In this document: in pieces, positions 21,960 to 34,969 of the stretch | Position numbering within the stretch: position 1 is the first letter of the stretch | Layout: each line of letters starts with the position of its first letter | Origin: Magnaporthiopsis rhizophila | Lineage: Eukaryota > Ascomycota > Sordariomycetes > Magnaporthales > Magnaporthaceae | Direction of reading: 5' to 3' | Length of the DNA stretch: 64,000 nucleotides | Assembly (NCBI GenBank): GCA_003049465.1 | Contig: PYSS01000119.1 | Span: 55,266-119,265, forward strand | Position numbers and translations under genes: made by a program | The notes under the pieces: generated by a model | The model's database searches: none | Told to the model about the DNA's origin: nothing | What the model saw: the letters and a program-made list of their open reading frames with translations, nothing else

Positions 21960-24900
21960 AGTGGCCACGCCACGGCCTCAGCTGTCGGTGGGCCGGTGGT
22001 CCGGGCCTGTCCCTGTCGTCCGGGTCCTGTTGCGGTCTTGTCGTTCGGGCAGGGTGCGGGCGGCGCGGCGGCGCGGAGCGGAGGAGACAAGCCGAGGTGC
22101 GGTCGCGGCAGGCGGTTTCAATGCGTGCATGGGGAGGTTTCTAGGAAGAATCTAGTTCGTGTTTCTCGATCAGGGATGGTGTCCCCTGTTCAGCGGTTTG
22201 CGTCGGTCGGCATCATCGGGTCGGCAGCGAGGCTCCGGACGTTGGGCGTTGGCGGCATTGTCGTGTTGTCGCAACGGCTGGCATGTGACGCGAGACCCGT
22301 CAGCCCGCGGCGCATTGTCCGAGGCAAAGCCACCCGGCTGGAGAAGCGGAGCCCCACCGCCAACCAGATTGGCGAGCTGTCCTCCCCAGATTTTGGCCGG
22401 ATTTGGTGACGTCTTCAGGTGGGAAGTCACATGACCCTGCCACTTGCCCGTCCTCGTGACCAGGCTCTTGTGACGGTTTCTGCGACGAGCGTGAGCGGGA
22501 AAGGTTGGCCTGTGAGCGGCGGCTGGCGCAGGAGAGGCGGTAAGGAGTTCTTGGGCAGCGCTTGTATGTACACGTAGGGCGCCGGCGGCGGTTGGTTATG
22601 GGACGGTGCATTCACTTAGATCTCTCCTATTCGCTGTCGGCACAAACTAATTCGGCTGCCGTTGCCTGACTGGCTAACCCCCAAAGCAACCCATATGCTG
22701 CAATGCGCCGATGCAGCATCACAGCTTCATGTATTTTACCCCGTTGTCCGGCACGCAAGTGATTCCGACTAAGAATCGTGCCCGCCCCTGGCTCGACCGG
22801 GCTCGATTGGGCTGGGTCTAGCCAGACCCGATGGATCGACAGACCTCCAAGCGCTGGCTGTTGGTGTTGCGCCTGCACGCGCCTCAGGTCGCCGGCCTTC
22901 GCTCCCCGACGTTGATGCCTCAGCAAGCCTCCCCTGTCCTGCCGTGGCGCCCCGCGTTGTGAGTGGACGGGCTGGGCCTTGGAGTCGGGGCGTATCACTG
23001 TCGCGGGCGGCAAACGCTCGCGCCTCGGCCCAATCAATTGGCTCGGGGCCGAGTTGCGATGGGGCGACCTTGCCAAGAGAGATCAATGTCTTTTCTTTCT
23101 ATATTGGGTGCGCCGCCCTGGTTGGTCCGACAAGCAACGCCCCTCCCATCCATCCGCCCGCACGTCCCTTGGGGGTTTGGTGCTCCCATCCTGCAGGCCG
23201 CTTCTTGTGGTTGTGTGGACCGGGTGGGACTGGCGGCGGCCCGCCATCCATTTCCCACCACGATGTTGGTTGGGTTGAACACAAAGATGGATGGGAATGT
23301 GCTGGTATGTACCGTGCTAGCCTGGCTGGAGTCGGTCCCATCGTTGATGAACCTGGCTGGTTTGGGCTCGGGGATTACTTCCAATGTTGAAAGGCGCCTG
23401 TGGCGGTTGCTTCCCTGTCTCCTTGGTGTCATCGCTCCACAGGGTAAGGACAAGGTCCAGTCTGACTCTGCCGTCTATGCTTGACCCGGCTGTCTGCTCT
23501 GCTGTGCCGAAGGCAATTCTGCACACATTACAAACACACCTAACTGGCAGAGCAAACAAGGTTGTGAGCGGCTGATATCGCCACATGCCTATCGGGACAG
23601 CATGAGGAGATGCAGAGCATCTTCTCGGAAAGCATCGCGGTCTCTTTAATTAGTAAAAGGTTAAACGGTCAAATGGTCAAAAGACGACCGGGACCCGAGG
23701 TACCATTCAGCATAAACCGAGGATCCTCATCTGTGGATGGCCGACAAGGGAAACAGCCCGTGGGGAGCAGAAAATAAGATACACCGGACGCCCACTGGGC
23801 AAGCTAGCACAGCTCCAGCCTCTAGGACCCGGCATTGGCCCTTGGATACTGGTGGCCGAGACAGCTGTGAACCACATGCAACCCCTTCCGGTCCTGCAAG
23901 CTGCCAGCCACTCACAGTAAGACCAGCAGACGTGTGTGCTGGACGTGGTGGATATGTGCTAGTATCCAATGTGTCCCTCAATGGGCTCTGGGCGCATTAG
24001 CAACCGAGCATGCAACAACTTCTGGGTCCAAGGACGGCTGGAGACTGGGATCCGATTGGGCTGCGCGACTGGGCAGGTCAGAATTTGAATTCATCAGAAT
24101 TTCTCCATGCACAACCCATAGGTGTAGAGGTAAGCATCAATGGAAGCATCAAGCAAACAGCAAAGTGCATACTTTGTTCCCCACGAGCAGATGGTCCATT
24201 AATGCAAGGCGGATGCGCATCGTAGAATCGCGTGCTCGGGCGACCGTTGCACTACCAGCCGATGCTACAGCACTCTGATGTCGCCCAAAAAGGGCAGGGG
24301 CCCGGCCTGGTCGGGGCGGCTCATTAGCCTGGGTAATTTGATCTCAGCAGCAGAACCCACTCACACCTGCGGAATCCATCCACCCCAGCCCGACCGCAAT
24401 TCGGATTTCTGTTCCCCAGGGCCCATGGCCCCATTTGCTCTGCCTGCGTTGCGCGCCGTCCTGCCTCTCCCTCCGGGCCTGCCCATCTTAAAGGCGAGCG
24501 CAAATCATCTCGCTTGTCAAACCAGTGACTTCTTCAGCCTCCCGACGCCCCGGCCGCTCCCACGCCCATCCTCCTCCGTTTTTTTTTTCGCCTCCTCTTT
24601 TCCAGCGGCCGCCTGCATCTGGCATACTTTTTGCTGTCGCTTCTAGACTTCATCCCTCAATTCTGCATCGCAAGAGCCAACAAAAGAGCACTCTCCCGTT
24701 TTGAGACTTCCTTTTCTTCCAGCCGGGCTCTTTGGCAAAAAAACCCCTCTTTCATCCCGACTTTTGGCCTGACCTGTGCTTGCTTGCTTGCTTGCTTGCC
24801 GTCTCTGCTTCTGCTCGAGCACTTCCCCTTGTCAGCCTCCTTTTGCTCCGACCCCACGGCGACGACACGGCGGCAGGACCAGACTCGCTTCTCGGCACTC

Positions 24901-25548
24901 TCCTGTTCTTCTCCTCCTTTTTATCTGAGTTTATCTCGCTCGCCGTTGCCGCCAGCCCGTCGCCTCGCCCAGCCTGCGCACCCACTTCGGCTGCTGCCAG
25001 GGTCCCCAACAACGCTCCACGGGAGAAGCAAGGGGCCTGCCTAGGCCTTTTGACCTCATTAGAGTGAGTGACTTTGTCAGTGCGCGACCTTCCCAGCCCA
25101 CCGCGGACGCGACTCAATCGTCTCTTCTCCTGCTCGCCTCGTCCTCTCCTTCTCTCGTCCGTCCCCAAAGGCACGCGTTTGTCTGCATCGATCGCTCGAG
25201 GACTCTTCGGCGCGACTTGAGGACAAGCCTGGCGGCTTTCGTCAGCAGATCTACCGCGGCGGCTTTTGTCATCTAAAGTTGCCAGCACAAGTCCGCGAGA
25301 AGGCTGCGAAGCCATTTTCAATTTTCAATTCTTTCGACATCCCTGTTTTCTGGCGTCCTCCATTTGATCTTCTCCTTTATACTTTTTATTTTTTTCCATC
25401 CTTCCTTGTACCCATTTTTCGGTGGCTTTCTTTGGCATTGTGTTCCGCTTCTTGTCTTGTTTGCTTTTTACTTTTGCTCTGCTGCCCGAATTCGACCCAA
25501 AAGCCTCTCTAACCGCCACCCGTCATTCAATTCGAGCAGAGACCCGAA
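21960..25548. other. 3.6-kb gene-free stretch ending in the CT-rich leader of the phosphatase
   Basis: Both strands were read. Frames are short, Gly/Ala/Pro/Arg-rich and without family motifs. From about 24500 to 25548 the + strand is strongly pyrimidine-rich (TTTTTTTTCGCC, TGCT x5 at 24779-24798, a long CTCTTCTCC region), like a fungal core promoter and long 5' leader. No ATG was noticed in about the last 300 bases before the phosphatase start. An unannotated non-coding RNA cannot be excluded. Confidence 0.55.
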
Positions 25549-27220
25549 ATGTCTCGCGACACACCAGCCAAGACACCCGCCGCAATAGCACAAAGCTCCA
25601 AGGAAAAAGAGATGCTTACCCCCGAGGATGGGACGGCCGCGAAGAAGGGGAGGGGGCTTCTACACGTTCCTTCAAGGTCGTCGTCGCAAAGAATCCAGCC
25701 ATCTCCAACGGCAACCGGCCTGAGTGGCGCGACCGCCGGCGACCCGAGAGACAGCGTCGATGGGCAGTCGAAGGAATCCAAGGGGAGCAATTTCGGCCGT
25801 CGGCGCAACGGGAGCGCATCCAGCAACCACTCTGCCGTCGTTAGCAGCCAGACCAACACACCAGCCAACTCCCAGCCGAGCTCACCTGCCGTCCAGGCCC
25901 CGAAGCGCAAAAAGGGCGGACTGCTGGCGCTGTTTGGTTGCTGCGGTGTCCCCGACAGCGCGAACGCCCTCGAGAACGGCGACCACCCGCTCCCAAGCCA
26001 CAAGGTCGAGAAGATCCCCACACGTCCCGCAACGGCGAGCCGGAGGACGGCGACTCCGTCCGAACAACCCAGCTCGAGCAAGACGCAGCTCTACGAGAAG
26101 GAGCAGACGCAGCCGACCCAGAGCAACTCCGACTCGTCTAGGACGAAGCGCGCCTCCGCCTCGACGAATCACGACCAGTCTACCGTCGGCGACCGGGACA
26201 CAGAATCTAAGCATGCTGCCCAGTCTGGTAGCGCCGCTCCCGTGGTTACTGTCGACCCGCCCCGCCCACTCGACGCGGATACCTCCAAGTCGGCAGCCAG
26301 TGCTAGTGCATCCCAGCCGCCACCACAAGACGACGATGGCGACGTCGAGATGGAAGATGAAGATTCGTCTCAAGCCCCGATAGCCCAGCAGGACGCCAAC
26401 AAACTTTCCCAGAAGCTGCCTCCTCCGCCTCCGGGGCCGATCCCTGGAACGGGCGCCTCCGACAACTCGGCTACAAACACCGAGACTGCTGTGGTCCCCG
26501 CGCCACCGCAGCAGCCCGAACAGAAGTTTCTTCTCCCCCCAATCCAGCCCCAGTTTAAGGGCAAGAAGTGTCTCGTCCTCGATCTTGACGAGACTCTGGT
26601 GCACAGTTCTTTCAAGGTATGTGGTTCTGGAAGCCCTCGGAGTCGCCACACTCACTGCCTACCGATTTCTAATTGGGACAATGTTGCAGATTCTCCACCA
26701 AGCCGATTTCACCATCCCTGTGGAAATCGAAGGCAATTATCACAACGTCTATGTGATCAAGCGCCCAGGAGTTGATCAGTTCATGAAGCGAGTCGGCGAG
26801 CTTTACGAAGTCGTCGTGTTCACCGCATCCGTGTCCAAGGTACGAAGCGTTCATTCCATGATTGCGTATATCTATCAATTGACTAACATCCCTTTTCCCC
26901 CGTTGCAGTATGGCGACCCGCTCCTCGACCAGCTTGACATCCACAAGGTCGTCCACCACAGGCTCTTCAGGGAGAGCTGCTACAACCACCAGGGCAATTA
27001 CGTCAAGGATTTGTCCCAGGTTGGCAGGGACCTGAAAGACACCATTATTATCGACAACTCGCCTACGTCGTATATTTTCCACCCCCAACACGCCGTTCCC
27101 ATCAGCAGTTGGTTTTCGGACGCACACGACAACGAACTACTAGACTTGATACCCGTCCTCGAGGATCTGGCCAGCTCCAACGTACAGGACGTTAGCTTGG
27201 TTCTTGATGTCACTCTTTAA
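25549..27220 (+). CDS. psr1: Psr1-type FCP/SCP phosphatase
   Basis: Three exons: 25549..26616, 26690..26839 and 26909..27220; 509 residues. About 340 disordered Ser/Pro/Gln-rich residues precede the catalytic domain. They include a basic patch followed by GGLLALFGCCGVPD, whose paired Cys recalls the palmitoylated Cys pair of yeast Psr1/2, though here it is internal. The HAD-type phosphatase domain begins with CLVLDLDETLVHSSFK (DxDxT, first Asp the nucleophile), then NVYVIKRPGVDQF, VVVFTASVSKYGDPLLD, LFRESC and IIIDNSPTSYIFHPQHAVPI..WF. Yeast Psr1/2 sit at the plasma membrane and with Whi2 act in the general stress response and Na+ tolerance. The start is the first ATG after a long CT-rich leader. 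Confidence 0.92.
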
Positions 27221-28670
27221 GGCTCTTGCTGCCTTGTTCCCTTTGTCGCTCTTCCCGTTTAATCTTTTTCTACAGTCTCTTATTTCCTCCTGTCAACTCC
27301 TCGCAACAATCCCAGTCTCGCCTATTGCAGCAGATTTCAGAACTTGTCCCTCATAGCGGAAGGCGTTTGGACGATATTGCTGGTTGCCGCGTAAATGCTC
27401 TACTGTTTAATATCCTATACATATCACGACAGCTCCTAGAGTGGTCCAGTGGCTTGGAGGGGTGGCAACGCCGGGTACCGACGCCTGAGTTGAACCTGGC
27501 CGCCCTTGGCCACAGCAGGCATGGAGCGAACAGTTTGAGCCTACTTCTCGTCTTCTCCTCCCCCCCATTCTCTCATTTTCTCACTTTTCTTTTTTGGTTG
27601 AGCAAAATATGGGGGTGTTCGAGTTAGGGACCAGGCCTCCTCAGCCGCCCCCCAAGCCCTGGCCTGGATTTCCCTCCTCTTGATGGCGATGCTGCGCACA
27701 AAACGGAATCGGATCCCTCGATCGATAATATGTCACATCCATATACAAAGTCAAGGCGGGTTCTTTTCTGGAAGGGATTTCCAAGCTGGGAAATATGTCA
27801 TTTTCTTCGTTCTTCAAACTTAGCCCCTCCTTTTTGGCTTTACTCAGGTTTCTTTTTTCTTTTTGTTATTTTCTATTCCCCGTGGTCTTCTTCATTCGCA
27901 CGACTGTTCTCAGTGTCATTGTTTGGGGGTTGGTAGTATCAGTGAAAAGTGAGTTAGTTGAGAGTGATGACGGGCGAGTTGCAAGGGGCAGGAGAAGAAG
28001 AAGGCGACTCGGAAGGCAAGATAGTCGCATGTAACGACCAGATATCCTGCAGGCAGACTGGGCTGGCGGGACGGCACAACTCACTCACTCCCTAGGATGA
28101 TGAACTCAGGGGGAACCTATCCCGGCCCATTCTGTGCCTGGCTAAATCGCGGAGGACGGTGCTACACGTTGGTTATGGAGGAGAAAGCTAGGTGGTCATG
28201 GCGGTCGATGTTGTAAATCTTGTTTATATATTACAGAGTAGATATACGGCTGCCTTTTTGTTTTGTCACTCTTCGACACTTTCGACATGTTCTTTCCAAC
28301 TGTGGCCGAGAGACTCGAGATGCAAGTCGCTCATGCATTTAAACGGGCGATGTGTCCTTCGCTTCTGCTAAGTGCATGTTATCTTCTCCACCTCCATGCC
28401 ATGTGGGCCGGCTACTGTATGGACCTGGCTCAAGCTCGGTGGGTCCCCTGGCGCAGGTTCCATTGCTTGTGAAGGAAAATCGTGGCCTCAATTCAGCGGA
28501 ATTAAAGCGCCCGAGATATTTTGTATTTGGCAGGCCGCACCCACACGCGATAGATACCCCAGATCATCCGTCTTCCTGTTCCCCCGAATTGAGCAGCTTC
28601 ACCACTGGCATCGTCTTTTTTTTCTCTTCTCACTTTTTGCGACATCCTCCATATCCCTCTTTTCATAATA
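27221..28670. other. Intergenic, no gene recognised
   Basis: 1.45 kb between two + strand genes. It should hold the phosphatase 3' UTR and the SBH1 promoter, whose last 60 bases are a TTTTTTCTCTTCTC-type pyrimidine tract. A tRNA was looked for and not found. Confidence 0.55.
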
Positions 28671-29334
28671 ATGGTAAGTCCTGTGTCCCTCTCTATGCCC
28701 GGCCTCGACTCGGCGCGCGACGAGAGGACGAAAGACCCAGCTCAACGCACGCACGCGACCTGGTTTTTTTGAGCCCCGAAATCCTAACTCTCCTTCTTTA
28801 CTCCTCGCGGCAGGCTTCCCCAAGGTCCGATTCGCCCGTCAACGCCCCCGCGGCGTCGTCGGGCGCCAGCACCGCCCGTCCTTCCTCCCCGACTCCGCCC
28901 GGCGGCGCCAGGACCGCCATCCGGCGCAGGGCCGCGGCCGACCAGAAGGAGAAGATTGCAAATGCCAGGCCTAGCAGCACCCGCGCCGCCGGCGCCGGTG
29001 GCAGCACTAGCACTATGCTGAGTACGTCTTTGTCTTCGCCGTGCTAATTCCTGCGCCGCACGCGCGCGCGCAAAGCAGCTAGCTCAGCTTGCTAACAATG
29101 TCCCTACGACTTGCCTGCGTATAGGGCTGTACACGGACGAGTCCCCCGGTCTGAAGGTTGACCCCGTCGTTGTCCTGGTTCTGTCTCTCGTCTTCATTTT
29201 CAGCGTGGTCGCGCTTCACAGTATGCAACCCGTTCCCATTACTTCCCCCAGTGATCTAAAATGACCTGCTAACGAAAACCCTCTCTTCGCGTTTTCCAGT
29301 CATCGCCAAGATCACTCGCAAATTCTCGAGCTAA
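28671..29334 (+). CDS. sbh1: Sec61 translocon beta subunit
   Basis: Four exons: 28671..28673 (only the ATG), 28814..29021, 29125..29220 and 29300..29334; 113 residues. The protein starts MASPRSDSPVNAPAAS, has a Ser/Ala/Pro-rich cytosolic tail, then GARTAIRRRAAADQKEK and TMLRLYTDESPGLKVDP (the Sec61 beta signature), and one C-terminal transmembrane helix VVVLVLSLVFIFSVVALHIIAKI with a short lumenal end. It is the tail-anchored small subunit of the ER protein-conducting channel. The first intron follows directly on the start codon (ATG|GTAAGT), and small introns interrupt each remaining part. Length and order are as in other fungal Sbh1 proteins. Confidence 0.96.
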
Positions 29335-30861
29335 ATGGTGCGAACCGACGTTTAACGATTGGGAACGGGACGCGCTCCCATGCGACTGGGACGGGCTGCC
29401 CGGGTTGGATTTTGGGTCGCGGATGCCGAGGTGGCTGGCTACTGAGTGAGAGGATGGGACCGCGCTGCCTACGACAAAGGGTAGTTGACGTCGTCCGGCT
29501 ATATCACCCACCCATCATGGAGTGGCATGCATCATTGCGCCAAGTTGGGTTATGAGGGACCACGCAAATATGGGATGGGGCGTCTGCGTCTGCTTGGTTG
29601 CGGGAGGTGGTGCTCTTCGACAGTGTGCTCAGCCCACTGTCACTTTTCTTGGGTTTATTCGTGTATAACAGTGCGTTTGTCTAGACAAAAACGAAAAGAA
29701 GATGAAGTTTTTGTCGGTCATGACACGACTGCCCCGGTTGACCGGGTTGTCTTGGTTGTGTGAGATGAAAGAGACAAGGAAGGGTCTACAATTCCGGGAG
29801 CCCTTCGGGCACTGTCAACATTGAATGTAGGTGACTTTACTCGTTTGACGCTGCGATTGTTGTAGTCATAGACCATACATATTGACAGGTCCAAAAGACG
29901 GGTTCCGGCGGTCATCACAATCGAATTCCAACGGAGCGATTAGCCGGGCCACGTCTTCGGTAGGTGGCGGAGTCGAGATGGATGGGAGGGGCGCGTCGTG
30001 AAGACGAATACGTGGTATTATTCGGGTCATTGGCTGTCCGATCCATTGTGCGGCGCCACGCCAAGGTTCAAGGTTGCCAGAGACAAGGGGGACTGTATAG
30101 TAAGCATAAGCATGAAGACGCAAGCGCCGTGAGGCGTGATGTTGAATGAAGCGTGAACCCCCCTGCGTGCGGCTTGGGGCAGACGGGGCGCGTCATCAGG
30201 GGAAGCTCCCAGCCTAGTTGTGGGGCCCCGGGACCCGTCTCACGGTTGACCCTGTACAACGGTGGATGCGCAGCACATCCTATTCCACCTTTGTGGGCCA
30301 AGACATGCCCAATCGTCGCTCCATTGAACTGCCAGGCAGCTCCGATGCAAAATCGGGCTGGTGGTGAGAGGTAGCATGGAAGGGGTCTTGGTGTGCTTGC
30401 CTCGTGTTTGCTTATCCTGACGACCTAGATAGGTTTTTCGTGGGTCCCTGATACGAGTTGGATCGGGTCCGGATTACCAAGAGGCGTCCACGATTACATG
30501 CCGGTTGTCTCTGCGAGCTGGGTTGTGTGTCGTTCTGTGAGCTATCTAACACAAATTTTGCTCCTTTAAAAGACATGCTTCTCCCTCATCCCAGCACTCG
30601 CAGCTGGAAGTTGTGGCAAGTGAGAGAGCCCGCATCGTGACTGCACTGCGACCAGTGACGTAGCTCATCCAGCTCGCCTCCCCCACCATTGCCTGCTCCT
30701 GCCTCACGTTAACTGCTCTGTCTTTATTGCGCCTGCGACAGCATAGCCCCCAGTATCATTTCATTTGCCATTCTCACATAATCTTTCTCGAAAATAAGCA
30801 CCTACACTCACTGCGCCTATCAACCTCCTTGCCATTAAGACGGAGACAGCCGCAACTCGCC
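29335..30861. other. Intergenic, no gene recognised
   Basis: 1.5 kb between SBH1 and the sterol glucosyltransferase-like gene, both on +. It contains only short frames. The last 150 bases are CT-rich and ATG-poor, like a leader. Confidence 0.55.
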
Positions 30862-33800
30862 ATGTCTGGGCAAACGCCCACTCCCATGGCCTCCCGCAGC
30901 CATGGCGGTGATAATCTCGATACCGACCTCGGTGCCGGCGAGGAGGCGCCTCCCGCATACGGCGACCATCTTGACCAGCTGCAACTGAGCCAGGCCGGCT
31001 TTGAGGCTGGCGCTGCCGTTACCAGCGATGGTCGCGTCGACATCAACATCCACCAGACCAGCGGCAGGTTCAGGGACCTGCTGGCCCCCGCCCTGCGCTC
31101 TCAGGTCTTTCCGCGCGAGAAGGCCGCGGACCTGCCGCCGTCCTACGTGCCCCCGAGCCTGGGCGGCCAGCCCGGCCAGGTGCCGCCGCCGCAGCTCAAT
31201 GTCGTGGTGCAGATTGTGGGCTCGCGCGGCGACGTGCAGCCCTTCGTGGCTCTGGGCAAGACGCTCAAGGACACGTACGGCCACCGCGTCCGCATCGCCA
31301 CCCACGCCACATTCAAGTCCTTCGTCGAGGAGAACGGGCTCGAGTTCTTCAGCATCGGTGGCGACCCGGCCGAGCTCATGGCCTTCATGGTGAAGCACCC
31401 AGGCCTGATGCCTGGCTTCGACGCCCTCAAGGAAGGCGAGGTCTCCAAGCGCCGCAGGGGCATCGAGGAGATCCTCGTCGGCTGCTGGCGCTCCTGCATC
31501 GAGGCCGGCGACGGCTCCGGGCCCGCCCCGCCCACCCACCGGCCCAATGAGCCCCTGGATGACCGCTACGTCTTCGGCGAGGGCTCGCACCGGCCCTTTG
31601 TTGCCGACGTCATCATCGCTAACCCGCCGAGCTTTGCTCACATTCATGTCGCCGAGAAGCTGGGAATTCCCCTGCACATGATGTTCACGTGAGCGCTCTT
31701 GTTATCATCGGTCTCGCTCACGCCGCACGCTGTTGAATGAGCGAGCACTAACAGCACCCCATGACGGGATAGCATGCCGTGGACTCCGACAAAAGCGTTT
31801 CCTCACCCATTGGCCAACATTCAGTCCACAAACACCGATGAGGTCATGACGAATTATGTCTCGTACGCCCTTGTCGAGATGATGACCTGGCAGGGACTTG
31901 GCGACGTGATCAACCGCTTCAGGACCAGTATGCTGGATCTGCATCCCCTCTCGCTCATTTGGGCCCCAGGCCTTCTCACGAGGCTCCAGATTCCAACAAC
32001 GTACTGCTGGTATGTATGGGCCTGCCCTGCCCCTTGAACATGTTCAGGTGGAGTGGCCGGCTGACAAGCGGGATGGATATAATCTGTGCTAAAACGACAC
32101 CTCTAGGTCCCCTGCCCTGATACCTAAGCCAAACGACTGGGGAGGCCAAGTGTCGATCGCCGGCTTCTACTTCCTCAACTTAGCCTCCTCGTACACCCCC
32201 GAGCCAGACCTAGCGGCGTTTCTTGCCGCCGGCCCACCTCCAGTCTACATTGGTTTCGGCTCCATCGTTGTCGACGACCCGAACGCTCTGACCAGGACGG
32301 TGTTCGATGCAGTATCCAAGACGGGTGTCAGGGCTCTTGTGTCCAAGGGCTGGGGAGGCATTGGTGCCGACTCAGTCGGGATTCCAGATGGGGTCTTTAT
32401 GCTGGGTAACTGCCCTCATGACTGGCTGTTTCAGCATGTCTCCTGTGTCGTTCACCACGGCGGCGCGGGGACTACAGCTGCGGGAATTAAGCTGGGAAAG
32501 CCAACAGTTGTGGTGCCCTTCTTTGGTGACCAGCCATTCTGGGGATCCATGATAGCACGGGCGGGAGCGGGTCCCGAGCCAGTCCCATACAAGCAACTGA
32601 CGGCCGATACGCTGGCTGCCGCCATCCAAGAGGCACTGAAGCCTATCACACTAGCCAGAGCCGAGGAGCTGGGCGCTAGGATCCGGGAGGAGCAAGGAAC
32701 AGACCTCGGAGGCAAAAGTTTCCACGACCTTCTCGATACTGACGGCCTCCGCTGCTCTTTGGTCCCCAGCAGAGTCGCTGTATGGAGAGTTAGGCGCTCC
32801 AAGGTCAAGCTGTCTGCTCTGGCCGCAGCCGTCTTACTTCGTGAGGGCATCATCAGCCAACCCGATCTCAAGCTGTAAGCGCTGCTATTTGTCGAGTCTG
32901 AAAAGCACCCTCTATACGGCATGGCCCCTTGCTGACATGAGCGCTTCAACAGATATCGCCCCAAGGAGTACATAACCGAAGAGCAACCATGGGACCCGAT
33001 ATCGGCCGTCACGGCAGCACTCCTGGGTGACGTAGGCAGCATTGCCATGGCGGTCGCGGACCTGCCTCGGGAGCTATTCAGGAGCGCCAAAAAGGCCACA
33101 AGCGGGACTGGCACTCCATCTACGCATGGGAAATCCAAGTCGCAGTCGTCCAGGACCGGCTCACAGACGGATGTGACTTCAGTCGCAGCAGCTTCCACAG
33201 AAGCCGCTTCTGGCACCTCGGACGCTTCCAGCGCAGTCTCCATTCCGACTCCAGCCCTGTCTAGGGACACGACAGATGCGCAAAGCGAGAGGCAGCCTCT
33301 TTCCAAAGCGTCGAGTGGCCTCTCGGCTCTGGCCTCGCCGCAGGGAAGTACCGCCAGCCTACCCCAAAGCGACCAGGCATCGAGCCGCCAGAGTCAGCGC
33401 GCCGGTGAGGGCTCGAGCCAGAACCAAACCTCGCCACCCCGTGCGACGTTCAATACCGCCATCGACACTAGCAAAGGCGTGGCGCGCATAGTTGAAACGG
33501 GTATGAGGACTCCCATGAACTTCTGCCTCGGCCTGGCTCGCGGCTTCAGGAACACGCCGCTGCTCTATAACGACGACACGGTGCGTCCTCAAGAGCGAGT
33601 CACGGACCTCAGCTCCGGATTGAAGGTTGCCGGCAAAGAGTTTGGACTGGGGCTGTACGACGGGATATCCGGCTTGATCACGCAGCCACTGAAGGGGGCT
33701 CAGAAAGAGGGCGCCGTTGGAGCCGTCAAGGGCTTCGGTAAGGGCATCGGCGGCTTTTTCCTGAAGCCGGCTGCGGGTGCTTGGTCGATACCAGCATACG

Positions 33801-34969
33801 CAATGCAGGGTGTGAATGCAGAGTTCCGCAACCGCTTCAGCAAGAGCTGGCAGAACTACATCATCACGTCGAGGCTCGCCCAGGGCAAGGAGGATCTTGA
33901 GCGCTCGTCGCGCCAGGAGCAGGATGACATAAGACTCCGCTGGGTGTCGAAAGAGTCGGAATTGGAGGGGTACTATCGACTCAAGAACAAATCCAAAGAG
34001 TCTCAGGAGGGACATCGCTCACTGCCGGTCTCGCCCTTGCCTTTACCTGGGCCTTCGACCACGACGTCGATTGTCCAGCCCTTGGTGGCGTCCTCGTTGG
34101 CGGCTGCTGCCGGCCCGTCGACAGCGGCTGGTAGCGGACCGTCCTTTTCAGGCGAACCTCCCAAGACAGGGTTTCGGCACACATGGAACCTCTCGTTTGA
34201 TAAGCGCAAGCGGTTGCGTGCCCAGAAGGATGCCTGGGCCGCAAGGCAGGCGGCGGCAGGTGCCGGAGGAGCCTCGGCTCCTGAGGTGATTCACAGTGAC
34301 GAGATGGAGCGTGCTATACGAGAGTCAGTGCAGCAGACGTCGAATGGCAACGCTGAGGAGGATGCCCATGTCGAACGGGCGATACGGGCCAGTGTGGACG
34401 AGCTGCGCCTGATGAGTGCGGCGGTTGACAATAGTCGGGGCCATGGCTCCAGAGATGTGCCTTCATCCTCATCTGCTGCCACCTTCTCGCCTACATACGA
34501 CATAACAGACGAGGAGTACCAAGCCCTCATAGAGGAGGCTGTCAAGCAGAGCTTGCGAGCACAGGCATCACCATACGGCCCAGATGGAGAATACTCTGGG
34601 CCGAGCGCAGGAAACAGCGGTGGAGACGATGAGGAGGAGCTCAGGAGGGCGCTCGAGGAGTCGCTGGCGGTTGGAAAACCCACCCACAACGGAGAGGACG
34701 ACGAGTCACTAAGACGGGCTCTGCAAGAGTCGGAAAGTGCACACCAGGAGAAACAGCGCATGGAGGCTGCGGCGCTGAACGAGGAAGAGGTTGTGCTCGC
34801 CTACGTCAAGAGGCAGAGCCTGGCCGAGGAGGAATTCCGGAGACAAATGGCCAAGGGTAAAGAAGCCGAGGGTGCGGGGGAAGAGCAGGACGAGGATTTG
34901 AGGCGAGCCTTGGAGGAGAGTCTCAAGCCGTCGGGATCCATTGGCCTCCTACCAAAAGAGGGACGATGA
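30862..34969 (+). CDS. Sterol 3-beta-glucosyltransferase-like protein with C-terminal UIM motifs
   Basis: Four exons: 30862..31688, 31773..32009, 32107..32874 and 32953..34969; 1282 residues. The GT28-type N-domain begins near residue 110 (LNVVVQIVGSRGDVQPFVALGKTL), as in Atg26/UGT80 enzymes; PHMMFTMPWTPTKAFPHP-like and LIPKPNDWGGQVSIAGFYF follow. The UDP-sugar site is VHHGGAGTTAAGIKLGKP (residues about 470). Unlike Atg26 there are no GRAM or PH domains upstream. After the enzyme, residues about 785-900 (VARIVETGMRTPMNF ... GISGLITQPLKGAQKEGAVGAVKGFGKGIGGFFLKPAAG) resemble the amphipathic C-terminal lipid-binding region of Vps13. From about 1060 on there are six ubiquitin-interacting-motif-like helices such as EELRRALEESL and EDLRRALEESL. 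UDP-glucose-dependent sterol glucosylation is likely; acceptor unproven. Confidence 0.88.

Noticed and set aside
21960..21968. GTG codon three codons upstream of the ABC transporter ATG as start
   Set aside because: Nuclear fungal genes start at ATG; the ATG at 21959 is adjacent and sufficient.
27400..27540. Possible tRNA-like stretch (TTGAACCTGG)
   Set aside because: No matching acceptor stem or A-box at the right distance. No tRNA, 5S rRNA or CRISPR array was recognised in the window.
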